The notes under the pieces: model-generated | Told to the model about the DNA's origin: nothing | Database searches by the model: none | Seen by the model: only the letters and a program-made list of their open reading frames with translations | Source of the DNA: an uncultured Clostridia bacterium | GTDB taxonomy: Bacteria; Bacillota; Clostridia; TANB77; CAG-508 | Length of the DNA: 5,910 nt | Assembly: GCA_944390305.1 (NCBI GenBank) | Contig: CALXPX010000076.1 | Coordinates: forward strand, 1-5,910 | Direction: 5' to 3' | Program-made: the position numbers and the translations under genes | Shown here: positions 1 to 5,486 of the stretch, piece by piece | How the letters are laid out: the number at the start of each line of letters is the position of its first letter | How positions within the stretch are numbered: the first letter of the stretch is position 1

Positions 1-2
1 AA

Positions 3-404
3 ATAAGAGAATTAATATTAAAATTGAACAAAGAAAAAGGAATTACTTTTTTGATTTCTAGCCATTACTTAGACGAACTATCTAAAATAGCAACTATTTA
101 TGGCTTTATGAATAAAAGTAAAATTGTAAAAGAAATTACTAAAGAAGAACTAGAACATGATTTAAAGGTAAGAATACAAATTAATGTGAGTGATATAAAA
201 GAGTGTGTTAAATATTTAGAAGAGAAAGGATTAGAATATAAGGTTATTTCTGATGAAATAATTGATATATATGAGAAAGTGAATCTCTCTCAGTTTGTCA
301 TTGAACTTTCTAAAAGAAATTGTATTGTGAACAACTATCAAGAAAAAGGAGAGTCTTTAGAAAATTATTATTTGAACTTGATAGGAGGTGCAGACAATGT
401 GTAA
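3..404 (+). CDS. ABC transporter ATP-binding protein, 3' part (bacitracin/lantibiotic-export type)
   Basis: This is the C-terminal part of a cytoplasmic ATPase that would power the membrane protein encoded next. The frame is open from position 3 (reading I-R-E-L-I-L-K before the TTG at 24), so the gene starts upstream of the window and the TTG is an internal leucine. The visible landmark is the H-loop/switch histidine in FLISSHYLDEL (His codon 63-65), followed by the family-typical run LSKIATIYGFMNKSKIVKE. After that comes a roughly 90-residue accessory C-terminal domain. Walker A, Q-loop, signature and Walker B lie outside the window. The BcrA-like subgroup (bacitracin or lantibiotic self-protection and peptide resistance) is recognised from the H-loop context and from the permease and sensor kinase behind it. 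The stop codon overlaps the start of the permease gene, which points to translational coupling. The substrate cannot be read from this fragment. Confidence 0.9.
   Translation: MRELILKLNKEKGITFLISSHYLDELSKIATIYGFMNKSKIVKEITKEELEHDLKVRIQINVSDIKECVKYLEEKGLEYKVISDEIIDIYEKVNLSQFVIELSKRNCIVNNYQEKGESLENYYLNLIGGADNV
383..399 (+). promoter_or_regulatory. Ribosome binding site fixing the permease start
   Basis: A perfect AGGAGG at 383-388 lies 8 nt before ATG 397-399, inside the end of the ATPase gene. An in-frame GTG at 388 lies within this Shine-Dalgarno sequence and cannot use it, so ATG 397 is the start. Confidence 0.8.
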
Positions 405-1213
405 ATTATTAAAAGCTGGATTTTTTAGGCTAAAAAAAGACTTGATGTTATGGTTATTTATATTTTTAACAATTGGCATTAGCATATATACTTTATGTTA
501 TAGTACTACTTTAGAAGGAGTTAGATTAGATACTCTTATAAATAAGTTTATTCAATATGTTGGAATTTTCATTGCAATATTTGTAAGTGTATTTGTTGGT
601 AAGGAACATTCAGAAGGTATTATTAGAAATAAAATAATAGTACGGACATAATAGAATTTCTATATATTTATCAAATTTAATTATTAGTATTGCATCATCT
701 TTAATATGTGAATTAATTTATATTTTATTAGTTTGGGGAGTAGGAACACCGCTATTTGGAGAAATACAGATGTCTTGGAATGAATTGTTAATTAGCCTGT
801 TAGATACAGCCTTAATTATTATATCATTTTGCTCTATCTTTAATTTTATATCTATGATATGCTCTGAAATAACACTCTCAACTGCAATATGCATTATTCT
901 ATTTGTTGTAATGTTTGTTTTGCAATCGGTATTTGGATTAACTGCTAGTAGTCCTAAATATATAACACATACTTACTATGATGAAAATGGAAATGGTCAT
1001 ATTATAAGTAAGGAGCCTAATCCGAATTATCCTGGAGAAGAAAAAGTAAAGATGGCAAGAACAATTTATTTTCTAATTCCACAAGGACAGGCAATGGAAA
1101 TTGATGCAGGTAACCCTGAATATTTAAGGCAAATGCCAATTTATTCAGCAATTATAATAATTGTAATAAATGCTCTAGGAATATATATTTTTTTAAAAAA
1201 AGAGTTGAAATAG
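397..1213 (+). pseudogene. ABC-2 type permease, single-base frameshift
   Basis: This is the membrane partner of the upstream ATPase (BcrB-like, ABC-2 family). The reading starts at ATG 397 and stops at TAA 649-651, after GKEHSEGIIRNKIIVRT. The protein then continues one base over: from 641 the second frame reads YGHNRISIYLSNLIISIASS without a stop, through 770 (an internal ATG) to TAG 1211-1213. Dropping one base near C643 gives ...RNKIIVGHNRISIYLSNLI..., the normal family sequence, and a protein of about 271 residues, usual for the family. The repaired protein shows six hydrophobic segments and a large extracytoplasmic loop of about 65 residues between the fifth and sixth (around YYDENGNG and PNPNYPGEE). 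The frames overlap only at 641-651 because the second frame has a TAG at 638-640. The shift is not in a homopolymer. It may be a real inactivating indel or an assembly/read error; both halves are otherwise well preserved, which suggests a recent event or an error. Confidence 0.85.
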
Positions 1214-1222
1214 GAGAAAAAA

Positions 1223-2101
1223 GTGGATATTGCGTTATATATAATATTTTTTCTAATAATTATAATTTTAGTTGCTAAAATTTATATTCTTAAAAAATCT
1301 CTTAAAGAAATAGAAAGTTCATTAGATAAAATATTGAAATCGGATACTAATAATTTAATTACAACTTCCTCATCAGATAAAGATATTAAAAATCTAATAA
1401 TATTTTTAAATAAGGAACTCAAAGAATTAAGAAAACAGAAATTACAATATGAAGCAGGAAATCAAGAGCTAAAGAAAAATATAACGAATATTTCACATGA
1501 TTTAAGAACTCCATTAACTGCGATAAATGGCTATATAGATTTACTAGAAAAAGAAAAAATTAATGGATCACAGAAAAAATATTTAAATATATTGAAGAAA
1601 AAAGCTAATGAATTAACTGAACTTACAAGTCAATTGTTTGATTTTTCTAAAACTATAGATTTTAATATTCAAATAAATAAAGAAAGATGCTGTATAAATG
1701 AAATTCTTGAAGAGACTTTATCTAGTTATTACGCTGTTTTTAAAGAACAAAATATCGTCCTAAATATATTAATTTGTAAAGAAAAAATATATAAAATGAT
1801 AAATAAAATTTCACTAATAAGGATATTTGAAAATATTTTATCAAATGTACTAAAATATAGTGATGGTGATTTAAATGTTGAACTTAAAGAAAATGGTTTA
1901 ATTATCTTTTCGAATAAAGCAAATAAATTGGATGAAACTACTGTTCAGAAAATATTTGATAGATATTTTACTGTAGAAAATGCTAATAAATCTACAGGAA
2001 TTGGATTATCTATTGCAAAACAGCTAGTTGAACTAAATAATGGAACTATTATTGCTAAATACATAAAAGAAAATTTAATTATAGAAATACAATTTGTATA
2101 A
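1223..2101 (+). CDS. Sensor histidine kinase, single membrane helix
   Basis: This is a membrane-bound sensor kinase that autophosphorylates on histidine and passes phosphate to a response regulator, probably one controlling the adjacent ABC transporter. It has 292 residues. There is one hydrophobic helix at about 3-22, then a coiled-coil-like charged linker to about 85. The HisKA H-box is SHDLRTPLT with His92. The N-box is FENILSNVLKYS (Asn204/Asn208). An F-box-like IFDRYFTVE lies at about 244-252 and the G2 box STGIGLSIAK at 257-266. The usual G1 motif DxGxG is not seen; SNKAN stands at about 230-234. There is no extracytoplasmic sensor domain, so stimulus detection may depend on the transporter. 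The start is GTG 1223 with AGGAG at 1212-1216, spacing 6 nt, overlapping the permease stop codon. It is the last gene of the unit. The response regulator is not in the window. Confidence 0.93.
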   Translation: MDIALYIIFFLIIIILVAKIYILKKSLKEIESSLDKILKSDTNNLITTSSSDKDIKNLIIFLNKELKELRKQKLQYEAGNQELKKNITNISHDLRTPLTAINGYIDLLEKEKINGSQKKYLNILKKKANELTELTSQLFDFSKTIDFNIQINKERCCINEILEETLSSYYAVFKEQNIVLNILICKEKIYKMINKISLIRIFENILSNVLKYSDGDLNVELKENGLIIFSNKANKLDETTVQKIFDRYFTVENANKSTGIGLSIAKQLVELNNGTIIAKYIKENLIIEIQFV

Positions 2102-2107
2102 TGATAC

Positions 2108-2149
2108 AAACTCTATATTTTGAAATGAGATATAGAGTTTCTTATTTTT
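2108..2149 (+). terminator. Rho-independent terminator after the kinase gene
   Basis: There is a perfect 11-bp stem, with AAACTCTATAT at 2108-2118 pairing ATATAGAGTTT at 2130-2140, then CTTATTTTT. An outer pairing GATACAAA (2103-2110) with TTTGTATC (2147-2154) can lengthen it. It closes the ABC/kinase unit. Confidence 0.8.
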
Positions 2150-2153
2150 GTAT

Positions 2154-2180
2154 CTTACAAAAATGTAATTTAATTGTAAG
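2154..2180 (+). promoter_or_regulatory. Operator-like element, copy 1 (TTACA-N4-TGTAA plus TTGTAAG)
   Basis: The palindrome TTACA-AAAA-TGTAA occupies 2155-2168, and TTGTAAG follows at 2174-2180. The outer arms CTTACAA and TTGTAAG also form a 7-bp inverted repeat. A near-identical element occurs at 3179-3204. From memory, TNACA-N4-TGTAA is the binding motif reported for BceR-type response regulators. Alternatively TGTAAT-N5-TGTAAG (2164-2180) resembles the WalR box TGTWAH-N5-TGTWAH with one deviating base. A perfect TATAAT follows at 2182. It lies upstream of the glycosyltransferase gene. The identity of the regulator is inference. Confidence 0.5.
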
Positions 2181-2181
2181 C

Positions 2182-2187
2182 TATAAT
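2182..2187 (+). promoter_or_regulatory. Candidate -10 box for the glycosyltransferase gene
   Basis: A perfect TATAAT sits directly after the operator-like element. No good -35 stands 16-18 nt upstream, where the TTACA/TGTAA element lies, as expected for an activator-dependent promoter. A second TATAAT at 2213-2218 is an alternative, also without a clear -35. Confidence 0.35.
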
Positions 2188-2233
2188 TATGGAAAAACTA
2201 ACTAATATAGACTATAATTTTATTAATAGAAAA

Positions 2234-2264
2234 TTAAGCAAATTTAAGAAAATTTTAAGAAATG
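2234..2264 (+). repeat. Three tandem TTAAG repeats, 10-11 bp apart
   Basis: TTAAGCAAAT (2234), TTAAGAAAATT (2244) and TTAAGAAATG (2255) follow each other with steps of 10 and 11 bp, one helical turn. This is the layout of direct-repeat sites bound by OmpR/PhoB-family regulators. They lie 60-90 nt before the glycosyltransferase start, downstream of both -10 candidates. AT-richness makes chance a serious alternative. The same stretch can also pair with sequence closer to the ribosome binding site: AGCAAAT 2237-2243 with ATTTGCT 2286-2292, and AAATGA 2260-2265 with TCATTT 2278-2283. Confidence 0.3.
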
Positions 2265-2324
2265 AGTCACATAAAAGTCATTTTTATTTGCTAATATTTA
2301 TATAGGAGATAAATAGGTGATAAA

Positions 2325-3044
2325 ATGAAAAAAGTAATATTAAAAGTACTAATAATTTTATTAATAATAGCACTGAGTATAGGACTTGTTATTGTAGGAA
2401 CAGGATACAATATGTATAAAGAAGCAATAGAAAAAGTTCCTTTAGATGAAAAAATAAAACAAGTAAAACAAATAGAAAATTATACAACATTAGAAGAAAT
2501 GCCAGATATTTATAAAAAAGCAGTTATTGCAGTAGAAGATCATAGATTTTATAAACATAATGGTATAGATATAATTGCAATTGGAAGAGCAGTATTTAAT
2601 GATATAAAAGCTTTAAGCTTTGTAGAAGGAGGCAGTACAATTACTCAGCAAATAGCTAAAAATATATATTTTACTCAAGAAAAAGAATTAACTAGAAAAG
2701 TAGCAGAAGTATTTATGGCTTTTAAAATAGAGGATAATTATGAAAAAGACGAAATACTAGAAATATATTTAAATACTAGTTATTTTGGAGATGGATATCA
2801 TACTGTAAAAGAAGCATCAAGAGGATATTTTAATAAAGAACCAATGGAACTTACAGATTATGAAGCAGTAATGCTTGCAGGAATACCAAATGCACCATCT
2901 GTATATGCACCAAGTAAAAACTTAGAACTTGCAAAACAAAGACAAAAACAAGTTTTAGAAAAAATGGTTAAATATAAATATATTACTGAAAAGCAAGCAA
3001 ATGAAATTTTAGAAGAAGGAGATAAAGAATATCCTTTTAACTAA
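2325..3044 (+). CDS. Monofunctional peptidoglycan glycosyltransferase (GT51)
   Basis: This membrane-anchored enzyme polymerises lipid II into glycan strands on the outer face of the membrane, without a transpeptidase domain. It has 239 residues with an N-terminal signal-anchor helix at about 5-26. All GT51 motifs are present. Motif 1 is AVEDHRFYKHNG (69-80) with catalytic Glu71. Motif 2 is GGSTITQQIAKN (102-113). Motif 3 is RKVAE with the second catalytic Glu at 128. Motif 4 is KDEILEIYLN (141-150), and AVMLAGIPNAPSVYAP follows at 181-196. The protein ends at about the normal limit of the domain (RQKQVLEKMVKYKYITEKQANEI), so it is a complete stand-alone enzyme (Mgt/MtgA-like) and not a truncated class A PBP. 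The start is ATG 2325 with AGGTGA at 2315-2320. It is transcribed alone, between the operator/promoter region upstream and two terminators downstream. A role as an auxiliary, stress-responsive polymerase is inference from context. Confidence 0.94.
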   Translation: MKKVILKVLIILLIIALSIGLVIVGTGYNMYKEAIEKVPLDEKIKQVKQIENYTTLEEMPDIYKKAVIAVEDHRFYKHNGIDIIAIGRAVFNDIKALSFVEGGSTITQQIAKNIYFTQEKELTRKVAEVFMAFKIEDNYEKDEILEIYLNTSYFGDGYHTVKEASRGYFNKEPMELTDYEAVMLAGIPNAPSVYAPSKNLELAKQRQKQVLEKMVKYKYITEKQANEILEEGDKEYPFN

Positions 3045-3060
3045 AATACTAACTATGGTT

Positions 3061-3105
3061 AAATCTATACTTTTAACTCCCCTTAATATAAAAGTATAGT
3101 TTTAA
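3061..3105 (+). terminator. Terminator 1 after the glycosyltransferase gene
   Basis: CTATACTTTTA at 3065-3075 pairs perfectly with TAAAAGTATAG at 3089-3099. The loop is 13 nt with a CCCC run, and TTTTAAT follows. AAA/TTT on the outside extends the stem across one T-T mismatch. Confidence 0.7.
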
Positions 3106-3130
3106 TATAAATAAACTTTAATATTTCACA

Positions 3131-3167
3131 AAACTCTAATAGATTTTGGCTATTAGAGTTTTTATAT
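3131..3167 (+). terminator. Terminator 2 after the glycosyltransferase gene
   Basis: There is a perfect 12-bp stem, AAACTCTAATAG (3131-3142) with CTATTAGAGTTT (3150-3161). The loop is 7 nt and a T-rich tail follows. It closely resembles the terminator at 2108-2140, sharing the AAACTCTA/TAGAGTTT ends, and is the second of two in tandem. Confidence 0.8.
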
Positions 3168-3175
3168 AATAATTT

Positions 3176-3208
3176 ATTCTTACAAATATGTAATATTTTG
3201 TAAGAATA
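3176..3208 (+). promoter_or_regulatory. Operator-like element, copy 2, within an 11-bp inverted repeat
   Basis: TTACA-AATA-TGTAA at 3180-3193 is followed by TTGTAAG at 3198-3204, repeating the element at 2154-2180 with one base fewer in the second spacer. Here the outer arms extend to a perfect 11-bp inverted repeat, ATTCTTACAAA (3176-3186) with TTTGTAAGAAT (3198-3208). AATAAT at 3205-3210 occupies the place of the TATAAT of copy 1. Another possible promoter is TTGTAA (3198-3203), 17 nt, TATTAA (3221-3226). It precedes the first CmpB-like gene by about 100 nt. A transcribed hairpin is possible, but no T-run follows, so a third terminator is less likely. Confidence 0.5.
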
Positions 3209-3305
3209 ATCGATTTTATATATTAATTATTTATTTTATTATATTATTATAAATATTTGTCAATAATATAACTTGAATAACAAAATAAAAGAGGTTAATA
3301 TTAGT

Positions 3306-3947
3306 ATGAATAAAAATAATAATATTTTAAATAAAATTTATAAAATGTTTTGGGTATTTTTTATTGGCTGTATTATTGGATATATAATGGAGGTATCATT
3401 GCACTTAATTCAAACCCATAGTTTTCAGACAAGGCAAGGTTTAATATATGGACCTTTTGCACCTGTATATGGATTAGGAATGCTTAGTTTTTATTTGATT
3501 TTACCAAAAATAAAACATTTATATAATATATTTTTTATAAGTGCTTTATTAGGAGGAATTACTGAATATCTTTGTTCATATTTCCAAGAAAGATTTTTTG
3601 GAACTATTTCATGGGATTATTCTAATTTATTTATGAATATAAATGGTAGGACAAGCATAATGTATTGCGTTTTATGGGGAATACTAGGGATAGTCTTTAT
3701 AAAAATTGTATATCCATATCTTGAAAGAATGTTTGATAGAATTAAGATAAATTTAGTTACTAAGGCTGTTACAATATTTGCAGTATTATTTATGATTTTT
3801 AATATATCTATTTCTTCAATGGCAGCTAAAAGGCAATATGAAAGAAGAAAAAAAATAGCAGCTGAAAATCAAATTGATGTATTTTTAGATAAATATTATC
3901 CAGACGAATTTATGAATAAGGTATTTTCAAATAAAATAGAAAAGTAA
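3306..3947 (+). CDS. Putative ABC-transporter type IV membrane protein (CmpB-like, PF06541), paralogue A
   Basis: This is a multi-spanning membrane protein of a family named as a putative ABC permease whose function is not established. It has 213 residues from ATG 3306. Family signatures are present: GYIMEV in the first helix (about 25-30), a loop with RQGLIYGPFAPVYGLG (43-58), ITEYLCSYFQE (85-95), a WDY motif (103-105) and NINGRTSIMYCVLWGILG (111-128). A fifth hydrophobic segment at about 152-172 is followed by a charged tail of some 40 residues with YERRKKIAAE and FLDKYYPDEF. The same motif order occurs in the gene at 4800, where the loop reads NRGFLFGP; here it reads RQGLIYGP, the hallmark of another subgroup. 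The frame is open back to a TTG at 3273, but that has no ribosome binding site, while GAGG at 3291-3294 serves the ATG at 11 nt. No ATPase gene is adjacent, so the ABC role is unproven. Confidence 0.85.
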   Translation: MNKNNNILNKIYKMFWVFFIGCIIGYIMEVSLHLIQTHSFQTRQGLIYGPFAPVYGLGMLSFYLILPKIKHLYNIFFISALLGGITEYLCSYFQERFFGTISWDYSNLFMNINGRTSIMYCVLWGILGIVFIKIVYPYLERMFDRIKINLVTKAVTIFAVLFMIFNISISSMAAKRQYERRKKIAAENQIDVFLDKYYPDEFMNKVFSNKIEK

Positions 3948-3966
3948 GTAAAATTTTACTTTTTTT
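3946..3966 (+). terminator. 16-bp palindrome with T-run, possible weak terminator
   Basis: AAGTAAAATTTTACTT (3946-3961) is a perfect palindrome touching the stop codon of the CmpB-like gene and running into six Ts. The stem would be about 6 A/T-rich pairs with a 4-nt loop, so termination would be weak. It overlaps the -35 of the next promoter and could instead be an operator. Confidence 0.35.
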
Positions 3967-3983
3967 AGTATATGTAGTATAAT
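3955..3983 (+). promoter_or_regulatory. Sigma-A-type promoter for the VTT/CmpB-like pair
   Basis: TTTACT (3955-3960), a 17-nt spacer and perfect TATAAT (3978-3983) lie about 36 nt before ATG 4020. The -35 sits inside the palindrome at 3946-3961. Confidence 0.55.
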
Positions 3984-4019
3984 ATATAACATGTGACATA
4001 AAAAGAAGGATAAAAAATT

Positions 4020-4763
4020 ATGAGTAGAAAATCTAAAGTAAAAATTTTTAAAGTTTTATTATTAATATTAGTTATAGCAATAATAGCAGGAATTATTATT
4101 TATTTAATGCCACTATTTAAGAATATAAGCACTGTAGAAGGTCAGTTAGAATTTAAGCAAAAAATAGAAGAATCAGGTTTTTTAGGATTCCTTATGTTAT
4201 TTGGACTTCAATTTGCACAGATATTTTTGATAGTTATACCAGGTGAACCAATTGAGGTTTTAGCAGGAATGTGTTATGGAGCGTTTTATGGAAGCTTATT
4301 TATTACAATATCTGCCTTTATAATATCAAGTATAGTTATTATATCTGTAAGAAAGTTAGGAAGAAAATTTGTATATAGTTTTTGTAACGAAGAAAAGGTT
4401 AAGAAAATAGAAAATAGCAAATTAATGCAAAATCCAAAAAAGATAGAATGGATTATGGTTATATTGTTTTTAATTCCAGGTACACCGAAGGATTTATTAG
4501 TATATATAGCAGGGCTTTTGCCAATAAAGCCATTAAGATTTGTTTTGATTTCTACATTTGCAAGATTACCTTCTGTAATTTCATCAACTATAGCAGGAGA
4601 TCAATTAATAAGCGGAGACATTAAAATGATATTTGTTTCATACATAGTAACTTTTACGTTAGTAGGAATAGTCATTTTTATTTTCAATAAATTAGATAAA
4701 TCAAAAACAACTGAAGAAGCTTTAAATTTATTTAAAGAAGAAAAAAACGCAAAAGAAAATTAA
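4020..4763 (+). CDS. VTT-domain (TVP38/TMEM64, DedA-like) membrane protein
   Basis: This is an integral membrane protein of 247 residues in the VTT/SNARE-associated superfamily. Some DedA members of that superfamily are known to recycle undecaprenyl phosphate or move other lipids across the membrane. An N-terminal helix lies at about 11-31. The first re-entrant loop region has IPGEPIEVLAGMCYG (73-87), the second has IPGTPKDLLVYIAGLLPI (152-169), and FARLPSVISSTIAGD (180-194) with its Arg-Leu-Pro follows. A final helix is at about 203-223, and then a charged tail. Both loops carry the Pro-Gly and acidic residues typical of the fold. The start is ATG 4020 with GAAGGA at 4005-4010, spacing 9 nt. 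It forms a two-gene unit with the CmpB-like gene 36 nt downstream. The substrate cannot be told; lipid-carrier transport is inference from family and neighbours. Confidence 0.88.
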   Translation: MSRKSKVKIFKVLLLILVIAIIAGIIIYLMPLFKNISTVEGQLEFKQKIEESGFLGFLMLFGLQFAQIFLIVIPGEPIEVLAGMCYGAFYGSLFITISAFIISSIVIISVRKLGRKFVYSFCNEEKVKKIENSKLMQNPKKIEWIMVILFLIPGTPKDLLVYIAGLLPIKPLRFVLISTFARLPSVISSTIAGDQLISGDIKMIFVSYIVTFTLVGIVIFIFNKLDKSKTTEEALNLFKEEKNAKEN

Positions 4764-4799
4764 TAAAGGAGTCAAGAAAATATTTCGGGGGACTATTTA

Positions 4800-5348
4800 A
4801 TGAAAGAATTAATAGTTGTAAAAAATAAAAAAGATAAAATAAAGGATTATTTAATATACTTTTTTACATATGCTTGTATAGGATGGATATTAGAAACAAT
4901 ATATGCTTTTTTAGTTCATGGAAAATTTGTTAATAGAGGTTTTTTATTTGGACCATATTGCCCTATTTATGGATTTGGAGCATTGATTTTAATAATGTTA
5001 CTTAAGAATGTAAAGGGAAAACCTATACAAGAGTTTTTTGTAGCAGCAATAGCTTTTACGATATTTGAATATATGGCTTCTTATATTCTAGAAGTTATCT
5101 TTGGTCTTAGATGGTGGGACTATACAGACGATTTTTTGAATTTGCAAGGAAGAGTTAGTTTGGCATATTCTATCCTTTGGGGACTTATGGGAATTTTTTT
5201 AATAGAGGTAATGCATCCTTTTGTGGAAAAAACAATACTGAAAATTAGAAGAAAAATTAAGCATAAATATGGAAATATTATACTTATTTTATTAGTTTTG
5301 ATGCTATTAGTAGATTTATTATTTTCTTCTGTAAAATACTTAAAATAA
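4800..5348 (+). CDS. Putative ABC-transporter type IV membrane protein (CmpB-like, PF06541), paralogue B
   Basis: This is a 182-residue membrane protein and the second member of the family encoded at 3306. Motifs are closer to the general family pattern: CIGWILET (26-33), NRGFLFGPYCPIYGFG (45-60), IFEYMASYILE (88-98), WWDY (105-108) and LNLQGRVSLAYSILWGLMG (113-131). A last hydrophobic helix lies at about 159-176, and the long cytoplasmic tail of paralogue A is missing. The motif residues Glu, Asn-Arg-Gly, Gly-Pro, Trp-Asp-Tyr and Gly-Arg recur in both paralogues and are likely functional. The start is ATG 4800. The ribosome binding site is the unusual G-run GGGGGA at 4787-4792, spacing about 7 nt; a better AAGGAG at 4766-4771 is too far away. 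It is co-transcribed with the VTT gene. The molecular function is not known. Confidence 0.87.
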   Translation: MKELIVVKNKKDKIKDYLIYFFTYACIGWILETIYAFLVHGKFVNRGFLFGPYCPIYGFGALILIMLLKNVKGKPIQEFFVAAIAFTIFEYMASYILEVIFGLRWWDYTDDFLNLQGRVSLAYSILWGLMGIFLIEVMHPFVEKTILKIRRKIKHKYGNIILILLVLMLLVDLLFSSVKYLK

Positions 5349-5356
5349 TGTGCTTT

Positions 5357-5398
5357 AAAGCTAGTTTTAGTTAATTTCTAAATTAGCTTTTATTTTTT
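5357..5398 (+). terminator. Terminator after the VTT/CmpB-like pair
   Basis: AAAGCTAGTTT (5357-5367) pairs with AAATTAGCTTT (5380-5390) through one G-T pair. An alternative pairing, TTTAG 5366-5370 with CTAAA 5378-5382, closes a 7-nt loop. TATTTTTT follows. Confidence 0.75.
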
Positions 5399-5458
5399 AA
5401 ACTTTTATGTATTTTATATAATCTAATAAATGTAATAGAAAATTATTAAAAAATTGAA

Positions 5459-5486
5459 TTTGATTTAAAAAGCAATTTGATATATT
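5459..5486 (+). promoter_or_regulatory. Weak promoter candidate before the sigma factor gene
   Basis: TTGATT (5459-5464), a 16-nt spacer and TATATT (5481-5486) lie about 90 nt before the sigma gene. Apart from this and the terminator, 5349-5578 is featureless AT-rich sequence. No clear ECF-type AAC/CGT promoter pair is visible, so autoregulation is not supported. Confidence 0.25.

Noticed and set aside
388..396. GTG 388 as start of the permease
   Set aside because: It lies inside the AGGAGG Shine-Dalgarno sequence; ATG 397 has the correct spacing.
641..651. Programmed +1 frameshift in the permease
   Set aside because: No slippery sequence or favourable P-site re-pairing, and no stimulatory structure is evident; a mutation or read error is simpler.
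770..1213. Separate small membrane protein starting at ATG 770
   Set aside because: The frame is open upstream to 641 and continues the permease family sequence, so the ATG is internal to a frameshifted gene.
3176..3208. Inverted repeat as a third terminator or a small mobile-element remnant
   Set aside because: No T-run follows, no target-site duplication was seen, and the core matches the promoter-associated element at 2154.
3273..3305. TTG 3273 as start of the first CmpB-like gene
   Set aside because: No ribosome binding site precedes it, and the extra residues are not part of the family motifs.
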